A stretch of 64,000 nt of DNA, taken from assembly GCA_016218575.1 (NCBI GenBank), contig JACRDN010000019.1:268302-332301 (forward strand). The letters run 5' to 3'. This DNA is from Elusimicrobiota bacterium (GTDB taxonomy: Bacteria; Elusimicrobiota; Elusimicrobia; UBA1565; UBA9628). Position numbers and translations under genes: made by a program. This document shows, piece after piece, positions 43,187 through 52,127 of this stretch (the stretch's first letter is position 1; the number at the start of each line of letters is the position of its first letter). The notes under the pieces are model-generated. The model was not told the origin of the DNA. It made no database searches and saw only the letters and a program-made list of their open reading frames with translations.

Positions 43187-44449
43187 TTACCGCTGGGCCT
43201 TGGTCTTGGCTTGAAGCCGCTCCCAATTCTCCTGCGTCATGCGCAGTCGGTACCGGGCCCTGTCCTTGAGGTGCTTTACGGAAAGCACCTGGCAGGAGCG
43301 GTAGACCTCGGCCACGGCGGCCTTGGCGGAGTAAGGCATGTCGAGCTCCCGGAGAAGCCATCGGCGGCTCAAGAGCCCCTGGATTTTCTTCAGGGCCTCC
43401 GGCAGGCCTTCCCCCGTGGCCGCGGAGACGAGCAGGGCCCCGGGCTCCTCGTGTTGAAGCCCGCGGCGCTCGGAGGCGGGCAGACGGTCGGCCTTGTTGA
43501 GGACCTTGACTTGCGGCACGCCTTGGGCGCCCAGATCTTTTAATATGCCTTGCACCGCCTCCTCTTGGCTTTTGCGATCGGGGGAGGATGCGTCGGAAAT
43601 GAGGAGCAGGCAGTCGGCCCAGCGCGCTTCCTCTAGAGTGGCGCGGAAGGCCGCCACGAGGTTGGTGGGCAGGCGCTGGATGAAGCCGACCGTGTCGGTC
43701 ATCACGGCCCAGAACCCTTCGGGCAGGCGCACCCGCCGCGAGGTCGGGTCCAAAGTGGCGAAAAGCTTGTCATCGGCGTAGACGGGAGCCCCGCGGGTGA
43801 GCGCGTTAAGCAAGGTGGATTTTCCCACGTTGGTGTAGCCGATGAGGGCCACTTGGGGCACGGGGACCGACAGGCGCCTTTCGCGGCGGAGTTCCCGGTC
43901 CCTGCGCACTCGCTCGAGCTCGTGCTGGAGGTGGATGATCCGGTATTGGATGTGGCGCCGCTCGTATTCGAGCTTGCGCTCTCCGGGCCCTCGGGTTCCG
44001 ATGCCTCCCACCTGCTGGGAGAACCCGCGCCAGGCTCCGGTCAGCCGGGGGAGCATGTAGGAGAGCTGGGCGAGTTCCACCTGGAGGCGGCCCTCGCTGG
44101 TCCTGGCGCGCTGCGCGAAGATGTCGAGGATGAGGCGGGTGCGGTCTATGATCTTGGCCTTGCAGAATTTTTCCAGGGTCCTCTGCTGGGAGGCGGAGAG
44201 CTCCATGTCAAAGATCACGGTCCCCGCGCTTAGGGATTTCACCGCGGCCGCGATCTCCTCCATTTTCCCCTCCCCTATCAGAGAGGCCGGATGAAACCGG
44301 GCCAGGAGCTGGGAGAAGACTCCGACCACTCGGGCTCCCGCGGTCTCGGCCAGGCGTTCGAGCTCCTCGAGGCTCGAGGCCGTCAAGGAGGCCTCCCTTT
44401 TGAGGCCCACCCCGACCAGAAGGGCTTTCTCAGGAGCCGCGCTGGGCAT
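43187..44449 (-). CDS. hflX: Ribosome-splitting GTPase HflX
   Basis: 420 residues. HflX N-terminal domain (LLARFHPASLIGEGKMEEIAAAV, ELSASQQRTLEKF, IIDRTRLILDIFAQRARTSEGRLQVELAQLSYMLPRL, TRGPGERKLEYERR), GTPase GYTNVGKSTLLNAL (P-loop), DTVGFIQRLP (G3) and LNKADRLP (G4), short C-terminal domain. ATG at 44449 overlaps miaA by 20 nt, the known miaA-hflX order. Confidence 0.94.
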   Translation of the reverse strand: MPSAAPEKALLVGVGLKREASLTASSLEELERLAETAGARVVGVFSQLLARFHPASLIGEGKMEEIAAAVKSLSAGTVIFDMELSASQQRTLEKFCKAKIIDRTRLILDIFAQRARTSEGRLQVELAQLSYMLPRLTGAWRGFSQQVGGIGTRGPGERKLEYERRHIQYRIIHLQHELERVRRDRELRRERRLSVPVPQVALIGYTNVGKSTLLNALTRGAPVYADDKLFATLDPTSRRVRLPEGFWAVMTDTVGFIQRLPTNLVAAFRATLEEARWADCLLLISDASSPDRKSQEEAVQGILKDLGAQGVPQVKVLNKADRLPASERRGLQHEEPGALLVSAATGEGLPEALKKIQGLLSRRWLLRELDMPYSAKAAVAEVYRSCQVLSVKHLKDRARYRLRMTQENWERLQAKTKAQR

Positions 44450-45356
44450 GGATGGCCGAGAGCAGATCCTCGAGCATGCGCTCGAGGGGGCCGCCGGGGA
44501 TGATTTGGGCCTGGATTTGGTGCCGGAACCAGGTGCGCTGGCGTTTGGCGTAGGCATGCGTGAGCTGTACGAGCTCGGAGAGGCCATGCGCGGAGGATAT
44601 CTCTCCTTTGACGGCTTGCAGGGCCTCGCGGTAGCCCAGGCTTTGGAGACCGGGCTCATGGCCGCCGTAGCCGCGGCTTATAAGCTCTCTGGCTTCCGCG
44701 AGCATGCCGGGCCATTGCGCCTCGGCGCGGCGCGCGATCCGGGCCTTGAGCGCGGGCAGCGGCCAGTCGATGAGGAAGGAGGCGGTGGGCTTGCGTGAAG
44801 CGGGCATTGCCCAAAAGCTCGAGATGGGCCGGCCGGAAAGCTTGTAGACTTCCAAGGCCCGGATCAGTCTCTGCGCGTTGTTGTCCGGGATTCTTCGCGC
44901 GGCCTCGGGATCGACGCGGAGAAGCTTTTCCTTGAGGAAGCGTCCCCCGCGCTCCGAAGCCAACGCCGCGAGTTCTCGGCGCAGGGCCTCGTCGCGCCCA
45001 GGCATGGGAGCCAGGCCTTGGAGGAATGCTTTCACGTACAGCCCAGTGCCGCCGGCCAGGATCGGGATGGCGCCCCTGTCGCGTATATTCCGTTCCAAGC
45101 CCTCGGCCAGGCGCGCGAAACGCCCCGCGTCGAAGGCTTCCTCGGGCTCTAGCATGTCCAGCAGATGATAGGGCACGCCCTCGACGCGGCCCTGGGAGTC
45201 GCGGGCGGGCTTGGCCGTTCCCGCGTCCAGGCGCTTGTAGATTTGTCTTGAGTCGGCCGAGATGATCTCTCCGCCGATTTCGCGGGCCAAGGCCACGGAC
45301 AGCTCGGTTTTTCCCGCCGCGGTGGGACCGACGACGACTATGGTGGTGGCAGACAC
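44430..45356 (-). CDS. miaA: tRNA dimethylallyltransferase
   Basis: 308 residues; prenylates A37 of tRNAs. VVVGPTAAGKTELSVALA (P-loop), ISADSRQIYKRLDAGTAKP, GVPYHLLDML, LAGGTGLYVKAFL, DNNAQRLIRALEVYKLSG, and the C-terminal QRTWFRHQ. Its product is the substrate for MiaB, encoded upstream in the same direction. Confidence 0.95.
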   Translation of the reverse strand: MSATTIVVVGPTAAGKTELSVALAREIGGEIISADSRQIYKRLDAGTAKPARDSQGRVEGVPYHLLDMLEPEEAFDAGRFARLAEGLERNIRDRGAIPILAGGTGLYVKAFLQGLAPMPGRDEALRRELAALASERGGRFLKEKLLRVDPEAARRIPDNNAQRLIRALEVYKLSGRPISSFWAMPASRKPTASFLIDWPLPALKARIARRAEAQWPGMLAEARELISRGYGGHEPGLQSLGYREALQAVKGEISSAHGLSELVQLTHAYAKRQRTWFRHQIQAQIIPGGPLERMLEDLLSAIHAQRGS

Positions 45357-45380
45357 GCTAAGGCCCTAAGCAGCACTTCT

Positions 45381-45405
45381 GACACCAGCCGTTCCGGCTG
45401 GTGTC
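45381..45405. other. Perfect 10-bp hairpin between PilZ and miaA genes
   Basis: GACACCAGCC, loop GTTCC, GGCTGGTGTC. Only a short T-rich end on the plus side and none on the minus side, so it probably stabilises or separates mRNA segments more than it terminates. Confidence 0.4.
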
Positions 45406-45407
45406 TT

Positions 45408-45896
45408 TCACCAATAAGGGCCTTTCTGGGGCTTGGCGCACAAGTCGTGGAAGTGGCAGCTGGAAACGCAGGCTTCGGGCAGGCGCAGGGCGATGCGCAT
45501 GTCGCAGTCGCCGTGGTCCTGGGCCATGAGGCTCAACTGCTTCTGGTGCTTCTTGCTGATCTTGGTGAAGGCGATGCCCACGTTGTAGGTCTGGCCTTTC
45601 TCGCTCACGCGCACGACCTTGCCTTCGAGGGAAACCTTGTCGAGCCCGGGAATGGACAGCAGCATCTCGAGCTTCTTGGTGCGGGGAGGCTCGAGGAAGA
45701 GGATCAAGGACATGCCGCCGGCCGAGAGATTGGTCAGGATCGCGGGCTGGCCTTGTGAGGCTCCCGGACCGTCGTTCGCGTCGAAATTCACGGTGATCGG
45801 CTCCACCACACCGCTCATGACCGGGAAGCGCGCGAAACGCCGGCGCTCGGCGAATTTGTTATCGGTGTCGGCGGCTTGCGGTTTTTTGGGGGTCAT
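45408..45896 (-). CDS. PilZ-domain protein (c-di-GMP binding-like)
   Basis: 162 residues. PilZ core: FAERRRFARFPVMSG (RxxxR) and NLSAGGMSLILFLEP ([N/D]xSxxG), followed by KLEMLLSIPGLDKVSLEGKVVRV and YNVGIAFTKI, which fit the c-di-GMP-binding barrel. C-terminal extra segment CVSSCHFHDLC has three Cys and two His, a possible metal site not typical of PilZ. Overlaps miaB by 4 nt. Confidence 0.85.
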   Translation of the reverse strand: MTPKKPQAADTDNKFAERRRFARFPVMSGVVEPITVNFDANDGPGASQGQPAILTNLSAGGMSLILFLEPPRTKKLEMLLSIPGLDKVSLEGKVVRVSEKGQTYNVGIAFTKISKKHQKQLSLMAQDHGDCDMRIALRLPEACVSSCHFHDLCAKPQKGPYW

Positions 45897-47206
45897 TGGA
45901 TTTCTCCCAGCAAAGTGCGGGTTGTGGCGCTCGTGACCGACAGGCTCGCCAAGGTGCCTGGCGCCAGGAGCTTGTTCTTCCACCGGGCCTTGAAGCCTTC
46001 CCGGGTCCGGCCGAAATCTTGCTGCTCGCAGAGTACTTCCACTTTTTTGCCAATCTCCGAGCGCAGGGCGCCCACCGTCAATTTTTCGATCGCCGCGTTA
46101 AGCCTCCCCAGCCTTTCCTCCTTGACCTCCTGGGGGACGTCGTCGGCCCAAGAGGCGGCCTCGGTGGCCTGCCGGGGAGAATACTTGAAGCTGTAAACCG
46201 AGGCCGGGGAGAGTTCCTCCAAGAGAGACAGAGTCTCCCGGAAATCTTCCTCGCTCTCCGAAGGCAATCCTACTATAATGTCGGTCGAGAAGACAATGCC
46301 CGGAAGGGCGTTTCTCAAGAGCTTGACTCTCTCCAGATACGACTCGCGGGTGTAATTGCGCCGCATGAGCTTGAGGAGGCGGTTGGAGCCGGATTGAACC
46401 GGAAGGTGGAGGAAGGGGCAAAGAGTCCGGCATTCGGCCATGGCCGCCGCGAAGGCCTCGTCCACGTAATACGGGTGCGGGCTCATGAAGCGCAGGCGCG
46501 CGAGATCCGGCACCGCGTCCAGGAGCCTCAGGAGCTCGGGAAACCCGATCGCCCGCTCCTCGGCCGCCGAGCGATAGCTGTTGACGGTCTGTCCGAGCAA
46601 GGTCGCCTCTCGGGCCCCGCGGGCAACCTGCATCTCGACTTCCCCCAAGATCTCCTGGGGACGCCGGTAGAGCTCCCGGCCGCGCACGGAGGGAACGACG
46701 CAGTAGGAGCAGGAGTAATTGCAGCCCCTCATGATCGTGACGTAGGCCGTGGCCGGCGAGTTCGTTGCCGAGAACTCGCCCGAGGCCGGAAAATGATCGC
46801 GGTTTTCCTTGAGCCCATCGAAGCGCTCCTCCAGGGCCCGGGAGACAAGGGCCGGGAATTGCTCGATGGACTTGGCCCCCACCACCAGATCCACGTAAGG
46901 GAAGCGCGATCGGATCCATGGCCCCAGGCGCTCGGCCGCGCAGCCCGCCACGATGAGGATGCGCTCGGGAACGGCCTCCTTCCAGGGGCGCAGGGCGCCG
47001 ATGAGGGAGAGGGCCCGGTCCTCTGCGTGCTGGCGCACGGTGCAGGTGCTGATGAGGATGGCGTCGGCCTGGTCGGAAGAATCCGCCGCGGAAAACCCCC
47101 GTTGGTAGAAAGGCCGCGACATCTCGGCCCCATCCGCGGCCGACATCTGGCAGCCCAAGGCGATGGTGTGCAGCTTCAAGGGCGCTCGCGGGCGCAGCGC
47201 CGGCAT
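45893..47206 (-). CDS. miaB: tRNA-2-methylthio-N6-dimethylallyladenosine synthase
   Basis: 437 residues. N-terminal domain Cys at ALGCQMS, ISTCTVR and VAGCAAE ligate one iron-sulfur cluster; the radical-SAM CxxxCxxC is in RGCNYSCSYCVVPSVRG; PFLHLPVQSGSNRLLKLMRRNYTRE is the family block; a short TRAM-like domain ends the protein. ATG at 47206 lies inside the Fur gene end (31-nt overlap). Works after MiaA. Confidence 0.93.
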   Translation of the reverse strand: MPALRPRAPLKLHTIALGCQMSAADGAEMSRPFYQRGFSAADSSDQADAILISTCTVRQHAEDRALSLIGALRPWKEAVPERILIVAGCAAERLGPWIRSRFPYVDLVVGAKSIEQFPALVSRALEERFDGLKENRDHFPASGEFSATNSPATAYVTIMRGCNYSCSYCVVPSVRGRELYRRPQEILGEVEMQVARGAREATLLGQTVNSYRSAAEERAIGFPELLRLLDAVPDLARLRFMSPHPYYVDEAFAAAMAECRTLCPFLHLPVQSGSNRLLKLMRRNYTRESYLERVKLLRNALPGIVFSTDIIVGLPSESEEDFRETLSLLEELSPASVYSFKYSPRQATEAASWADDVPQEVKEERLGRLNAAIEKLTVGALRSEIGKKVEVLCEQQDFGRTREGFKARWKNKLLAPGTLASLSVTSATTRTLLGEIQ

Positions 47207-47694
47207 CGGCCGAACACCTCGTGCCGGTGCCACTTGGGCTCGAACCCGACCTTGCGGCAGGTCTTTTCCTGTATCTCCTCGAGTTTGGGCCAGAGCACCT
47301 CCTGGATGCGGCCGCACTCGACGCAGATGAGGTGGTCGTGGTGGGGCCTCTCCAGATTCACCTCGAAGCGCGGGGTTCCGGTGCTGCCGACCACATGGTT
47401 GACGAGCTTGGACTCCTCGAGCATCTTGAGGGTCCTGAACACCGTGGCTCTACCCAGGCCGTGCTGTCGGAGAGCCAGGTAGATGTCCTCTTGGCTCAGG
47501 TGCCGGTCGGCCTTCAGGAAATAGTCGAGGATGAGTCGGCGCTGGCCAGTGAGGCGCAGGCCGTTCTTGGATAGATGCTCCTGGAAAAGCTGGTAGATGC
47601 GCCTGGTGTAGCGCTTGCGTTCGGAAGTCGAGGCCGGGAAGTGGACCAACTCGCGAGGCTCGGTCCTCGTCATATTTTTGCTATGATCAGGCAT
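47176..47694 (-). CDS. Fur-family transcriptional regulator
   Basis: 172 residues from ATG 47694; ATGs at 47697 and 47673 are alternatives. Winged helix LRLTGQRRLILDYFLKADRHLSQEDIYLALRQHGLGRATVFRTLKML (key: T-V-F-R-T-L), then PHHDHLICVECGRIQEVLWPKLEEIQ with the His/Cys metal region and FGRCRRCARE with a second Cys pair, so a structural zinc site is present. Fur versus PerR or Zur is open. An inverted-repeat operator covers its start, suggesting autoregulation. Confidence 0.9.
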   Translation of the reverse strand: MPDHSKNMTRTEPRELVHFPASTSERKRYTRRIYQLFQEHLSKNGLRLTGQRRLILDYFLKADRHLSQEDIYLALRQHGLGRATVFRTLKMLEESKLVNHVVGSTGTPRFEVNLERPHHDHLICVECGRIQEVLWPKLEEIQEKTCRKVGFEPKWHRHEVFGRCRRCARERP

Positions 47695-47710
47695 CATAGT
47701 ATTATAGCAA
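47678..47710. promoter_or_regulatory. Nested inverted repeats between fur-like gene and a divergent gene
   Basis: Outer arms TTGCTAT (47678-47684) and ATAGCAA (47704-47710); inner arms CTATGAT (47681-47687) and ATCATAG (47693-47699). On the minus strand a perfect TATAAT (47706-47701) sits so that the start of transcription would fall on the ATG near 47694, a possibly leaderless message. Likely operator for the Fur-family protein. Confidence 0.55.
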
Positions 47711-47713
47711 CCT

Positions 47714-48145
47714 ATGCTCGCGAGATTTTGGCTGGTTTTGGCTTTAGGCGCGTGGCTCGCGGCCCAGCCCGTGGGCCCCGACACATCTCCCGATGGGGCC
47801 CAGGACCGCTCCTCCGAGTTCCCGGAGCCAGAGCCTTCCCCCGAGTCCGTGCCGACCGCGGAGCCCGATCAGAAACCCGAGCCGGAGGAAAAACCGATCG
47901 TGAAGGTCGAGGTGATCAAGTACCTGCCTTCCGCGCGACCTCGAAGCGGGGCTGCCGGGCCGCGCCGCGCAAAGGCGGCAAAGCCCTCGCGCGCTGGTAA
48001 TTCCATGAAGGCGTTCGCGAAACAAGGGGCCGGACCCTCGAAGTCCGCTCCCGCCAAAGCCAAGGCCCCGGCCGCGCCGAAAGCGGCGCCCCGCGGACCT
48101 GCGCCCGCGGTTGCCTTGACTCCGGCCACGCCGATCAATCCCTGA
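47714..48145 (+). CDS. Secreted Pro/Ala/Glu/Lys-rich low-complexity protein
   Basis: 143 residues: signal peptide (MLARFWLVLALGAWLAAQ), then an acidic Pro/Glu segment (PEPEPSPESVPTAEPDQKPEPE), a short KVEVIKYLP core and a basic Ala/Pro/Lys tail. No fold recognised. Divergent from the Fur-family gene and only 3 bp past its operator, so likely part of the same regulation. Ends before the palindrome at 48154. Confidence 0.55.
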   Translation: MLARFWLVLALGAWLAAQPVGPDTSPDGAQDRSSEFPEPEPSPESVPTAEPDQKPEPEEKPIVKVEVIKYLPSARPRSGAAGPRRAKAAKPSRAGNSMKAFAKQGAGPSKSAPAKAKAPAAPKAAPRGPAPAVALTPATPINP

Positions 48146-48153
48146 GAGAAGAA

Positions 48154-48206
48154 AAGTTATCCACAAAAACTTCCTGCGGAGTTTTGTGGATAACTTCGCG
48201 ATTTAG
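48154..48206. repeat. Dispersed palindrome with two perfect DnaA boxes, copy 2
   Basis: TTATCCACA (48157-48165) and TGTGGATAA (48185-48193) lie in opposite orientation within a 15-bp perfect stem (AAGTTATCCACAAAA with its complement at 48182-48196). Ends GCGATTTAG, shared with copy 1. It lies between two convergent genes and covers the aspA stop codon. Confidence 0.65.
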
Positions 48207-49588
48207 TCCAGAGCTCCCGTGACGTCCTTGGGGTCGAAGAGCTTTTCCAATTCCTCGCGCCCGAGCAGGCCCTTGGCCAGGACGAGCTCGGTCACCGTGG
48301 TTTTCTTGGCCACGGCCTCCTTGAACACCTCGGCGGCGCGGGAGTAGCCGATCTTGGGGTTGAGCAAGGTGGCCAAGGACGGGCTCTTCTCGAAATAGCG
48401 GCGGCACTGCTCGGCGTCGGCCGCGATGCCGCGGATGCAGCGCTTCTCCACCGCGGGCAGGTAATTGACGAGGAGCTGGATGGAGTCGAGAAGGTTGTAG
48501 GCCGAGAGGGGCGTCATCACGTTTAAGTCCATCTGCCCGGCCTGGGCGCACAAGGACACCGCTAAGTCCCGTCCGATGATCTGGAAGCAGACCATGTTGA
48601 GGCACTCGATCATGGAGGGGTTGACCTTGCCCGGCATGATCGAGGAGCCCGGCTGGACCGCGGGCAGGACGATCTCCGCGAACCCCGTGGTCGGGCCGGA
48701 GCACATGAGACGCAGATCGTTGCAGATGCGGGTAAGCTCGACGGCAAGCCCGCGCAGCGCCCCCGAAACCGCCGACAGCGGCTGATGGCTTTGCAGGCCC
48801 AGGCGCGCGTCCCGCGCGGGCTTCAAGGGAAGATTCGTAATCTTGGCCAAATGCCCCACGGCCTTCTCCCGGAAGCCCGGGGCCGTGTTGGTTCCGGTCC
48901 CGGCGGCGGTTCCTCCCAACGCCACGCGGCAGAGGAGTGCTGAGGTTCTCTCCAGCTCCTCGCGGCAGGCGGCCAGGGCCTCTCCGTAGGCCTTGAACTC
49001 CTGGCCCAAGGTGATGGGTACCGCGTCCTGGAGATGGGTCCTGGCGGACTTGATGAAGGAAGAGAACTCCTTGCCCTTGGCGAAAAAAGAATCCTCCAGG
49101 GACTCAAGCACCGGCAGGAGGGCGCGCGCTTGCTTTAAGACCGCCACGAAAGTCGCGGTCGGGAAGGTGTCGTTGGTGGACTGGGCCATGTTGACGTGGT
49201 CGTTGGGATGGATCAGCTTGTAGTCCCCCTTCTTGCCCCCCGAGAGCTCGGCCGCCCTGTTGGCGATGACCTCGTTGGCGTTCATGTTGAACGAGGTTCC
49301 CGCCCCGGCTTGGTAGACGTCCACCACGAACTGCGCGTCCCATTTGCCGGCCAAGACCTCGTCGCAGGCCTTGAGGATGGCCGCGGCCTTGTCTCCCGGC
49401 AGGGCCTTGAGCTCCCGGTTGGCCAAAGCGCAGGCTTTCTTCACCGCGGCGTAGGAGCGGATCAAGCTGGGATGGGCCTTGAGCCCGGAGATCGGAAAAT
49501 TTTCGACCGCGCGCGAGGTCTGTATCCCGTAGTAGGCCTCGGCCGGAACTTCTTTTTCCCCCAGTGAATCTTTTTCCGTTCTTGTCAT
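48203..49588 (-). CDS. aspA: Aspartate ammonia-lyase
   Basis: 461 residues, fumarase/aspartase superfamily. SARTHLQDAVPITLGQEF, the signature GSSIMPGKVNPSMIE (active-site loop Ser), NDHVNMAQSTNDTFPTA and AGQMDLNVMTPL, the last closer to aspartase than to fumarase. Reversible aspartate to fumarate plus ammonia. The longer frame upstream is antisense/other frame; ATG at 49588 overlaps the batE stop (ATGA). Confidence 0.88.
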   Translation of the reverse strand: MTRTEKDSLGEKEVPAEAYYGIQTSRAVENFPISGLKAHPSLIRSYAAVKKACALANRELKALPGDKAAAILKACDEVLAGKWDAQFVVDVYQAGAGTSFNMNANEVIANRAAELSGGKKGDYKLIHPNDHVNMAQSTNDTFPTATFVAVLKQARALLPVLESLEDSFFAKGKEFSSFIKSARTHLQDAVPITLGQEFKAYGEALAACREELERTSALLCRVALGGTAAGTGTNTAPGFREKAVGHLAKITNLPLKPARDARLGLQSHQPLSAVSGALRGLAVELTRICNDLRLMCSGPTTGFAEIVLPAVQPGSSIMPGKVNPSMIECLNMVCFQIIGRDLAVSLCAQAGQMDLNVMTPLSAYNLLDSIQLLVNYLPAVEKRCIRGIAADAEQCRRYFEKSPSLATLLNPKIGYSRAAEVFKEAVAKKTTVTELVLAKGLLGREELEKLFDPKDVTGALD

Positions 49589-50310
49589 TTTATTTTCTCC
49601 CACACTAAATCCACGTCTTCCACTTTCATCCAGCCCTTGCTCCCTTCCTTTAGATCGCCGACTTCGAGCCAGGCCCCGTTCTCGGAAAGAATTTGCACGC
49701 GCCGGCCCTCCGGGGCCGTAAAGCTGACCGTCGAGCTTTCCCCGGGCCCGCTGCGAATCTGGGCGGTGGGGCTTATGACGACCGCCAGGCGCGGCGGGCG
49801 CAAGCCGCCGCGGATAAGCCACCAGGCCGCGAAAAATACCCAAAAGCCGAAAGCCGCGGCGAGCCATGGCTGGACCCCCGCCCGTCTGCGGGGATCCAGC
49901 AGGAAGAAACTCGCCAGGAGAAGAAAGGCCCAGCACCCCAGCCACTGCAGGCCGGCTAATTCCCGGAGGCTCAGGAAATGGGCCAGGACGAAAAGCGGCG
50001 TGGGAACGCCCGGGGAAACCAGCTCCTCCCCCGATCTTTTCAGCGCGAAGTCCAAGTTGTGGCGGATGTCCGAGTCCCTGGGGTTGATGTCGAAGGCTCT
50101 TTGGTAGGAGGCCACGGCCTGGCCCAATCGGCCCTGCTTGAACAGGCAGTTTCCGAGGTTGTAGTGGAGCCCCGCGTTGCGGGGCTCGGCCGCGAGCAGG
50201 GCTTGGTAGGCCTCGGCCGCGCCGCGGTAGTCCTTGGTGTCGTACTGTTTCTGGGCTTGAGGAAGAGCCGCGGCCAGGGACGAAAGGAAGGCGAGGGCGA
50301 TCAGCTTCAT
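49585..50310 (-). CDS. batE: BatE-like TPR and SH3-type protein
   Basis: 241 residues. Signal segment, TPR pair (KQYDTKDYRGAAEAYQALLAAEP, GLHYNLGNCLFKQGRLGQAVASYQRAFDI), two spans at about 120-165, then an SH3-like domain (AQIRSGPGESSTVSFTAPEG, GWMKVEDV). Last gene of the Bat set and overlapping batD by 4 nt. Confidence 0.83.
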   Translation of the reverse strand: MKLIALAFLSSLAAALPQAQKQYDTKDYRGAAEAYQALLAAEPRNAGLHYNLGNCLFKQGRLGQAVASYQRAFDINPRDSDIRHNLDFALKRSGEELVSPGVPTPLFVLAHFLSLRELAGLQWLGCWAFLLLASFFLLDPRRRAGVQPWLAAAFGFWVFFAAWWLIRGGLRPPRLAVVISPTAQIRSGPGESSTVSFTAPEGRRVQILSENGAWLEVGDLKEGSKGWMKVEDVDLVWEKIK

Positions 50311-52127
50311 GCCAGCTCCTTGTCGAGCTCCTTGAGTATCCAGGACAGGGACTCTGCCATGAGGCTCGACGGGCCCGCTCCCGCCGACGGCGGGGCGAAG
50401 CGCACGTGATCGAGATCCTCCCAGACGCTGCCGGTTTTCTCGAGGAGCGCCTTGGGAAGGCGGGGGTGCCTTTCGAGGAGGCTTTCCCGGGCCCGGCGCC
50501 AGGTGAGCCCGGAATAGGGACGCCCCAGCTTGTCGGCCAGGTACCGGGACAGGGCCTCGGCCAGCAAGGCCGCCGATTTCTGAGGATCGGCCGCGGCCTG
50601 TGCCTGCTTGATCCTGCTTAAAGCTTTCTTCAGCGCCGCTCGTTCCCGCCAGGCCTGGGGATCGGCCAGGCGCCTGCGGCGCCAGCCGTCCCAAGCCGCG
50701 CAAAGTCCCAGGAGGAGGAAGGGCAGGGAGTGTATAGGCCCGGCCGCGGCCGCGGCCTCGAGGAGCCGGCTCAGGGCCGAGCGGCTGGGCGCCAGCTTCA
50801 AATAGCGGATGTCCCGCGACACCACCGTCAGCCCCCGCGGCTCCGGCCGGGGGCCGAAGTCGGACTCCGATCGGTCCGCGGGAGAGGGCGCTCCCTCCTC
50901 CACCTTGATCGCAAGAGGCAAGGTCGAGGCCCTGAGATAAGCCTTTTTCTCGGGGTCGAAATACGAAAGGGCGATGGGCGGCACGGTGAAGCTGCCCGGG
51001 GTTTTGGGCATGATCACGGTCTTGAACACCTTGGAGCCGCGCACCAGGTCCTTGCGCTTGTCCATATTGAGGGAGCTCACCGTGTCGTAGACTCGGAAGG
51101 CCTCGAGGCTCGGCATTTCGGGTTCGCCGATGCTCTTGAGGTTGCCGCTTCCCTCCACGGTCACGGTCAAGGTCACGGCCTCCCCGGCCTTGGCCTGGGG
51201 GCGGTCGAGGGCGGCCGAGATCGAGAACCGGCCCACGGCGCCGGAGAAGTTGGCGGGCTTGCCCACCTCGGGCAGGGGCTGGGCCTCGAGGACCAAGGGG
51301 TCGGACTTAAGCTCCCGGGTCTGGGGCGCGGCGGCCCCCTGGGAGAAGAACCTCTCGAAGAAATCAGCCGTGAAGGGGTCCACGGAGGCGTCGCTCTGGA
51401 TTTGGCAGGCGACCGTGGCCGGGCCGATAGCGAGCTTGCCCGGCTGGGCCGGGAACAGGGCGGTTTTGATCTCGGAGAAATAATAGGGCCGGCCATGGAG
51501 AGTCACGGTGCCGTGTCGCTCCGGGGGAAGGTCCTCGGAAATGAAGCCGCTCATTTTGGGAGCGCTGTATTGGGGGTTGCCAAGCAGGCTTACGGCCGTG
51601 TAGAACTTGATCGAAAGCGTTGCCTGCTCATTGACGTAGGCCTTTTTCTTGTCCACCTCGGCGGTGACGAAGGCCTCCGGCGCCCCGGCGCGTCGCGGCC
51701 TCTCCTCCTCGGCCGCGGGCTCTTCCCGGCGCGCTCGCCCGGCTGCCCCACGGGAGGCGGACCCCGGACGCTCCACCGTGATCTCAATGGGCTCGGTTTG
51801 GGCCTTGCGCCCCTGGGCGGCGATGGAGATGGGGCCCACGGTCGCGCGCCCCACGAAGCGCGGCACCATGACGTAGGTGTGGACGATGGAGCTGGAGACC
51901 TGGCCGTTGATGATGGAGACGTTCTGGCTGCGCCCCGAGGAGTAAACGCTGAAATTGGATAGGGGCGGAAGCTGGGGCTCGGGAAGCATGGCCTGGGGGG
52001 CGGTCACGACCACGCTCAGCACGACTTGGTCGTCCAAGGCGACCGTCGTCTTGTCCACCTCGGCCGTGATGTTGAGCTGAGCCCAGGCCATGCCGATGCA
52101 AAGGGGTAGGAGTGCTGGGAGCGTCAC
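50307..52127 (-). CDS. batD: BatD (oxygen-tolerance) protein
   Basis: 606 residues. Exported; N-terminal BatD repeats: VDKTTVALDDQVVLSVVVTAP, SNFSVYSSGRSQNVSIINGQVSS, and further Ig-like segments (ALDRPQAKAGEAVTLTVTVEGSGNLKS). One span near residue 455 and a cytoplasmic C-terminal part. A Pro/Glu/Arg linker at about 125-150. Overlaps batB/C by 4 nt. Confidence 0.88.
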   Translation of the reverse strand: MTLPALLPLCIGMAWAQLNITAEVDKTTVALDDQVVLSVVVTAPQAMLPEPQLPPLSNFSVYSSGRSQNVSIINGQVSSSIVHTYVMVPRFVGRATVGPISIAAQGRKAQTEPIEITVERPGSASRGAAGRARREEPAAEEERPRRAGAPEAFVTAEVDKKKAYVNEQATLSIKFYTAVSLLGNPQYSAPKMSGFISEDLPPERHGTVTLHGRPYYFSEIKTALFPAQPGKLAIGPATVACQIQSDASVDPFTADFFERFFSQGAAAPQTRELKSDPLVLEAQPLPEVGKPANFSGAVGRFSISAALDRPQAKAGEAVTLTVTVEGSGNLKSIGEPEMPSLEAFRVYDTVSSLNMDKRKDLVRGSKVFKTVIMPKTPGSFTVPPIALSYFDPEKKAYLRASTLPLAIKVEEGAPSPADRSESDFGPRPEPRGLTVVSRDIRYLKLAPSRSALSRLLEAAAAAGPIHSLPFLLLGLCAAWDGWRRRRLADPQAWRERAALKKALSRIKQAQAAADPQKSAALLAEALSRYLADKLGRPYSGLTWRRARESLLERHPRLPKALLEKTGSVWEDLDHVRFAPPSAGAGPSSLMAESLSWILKELDKELA

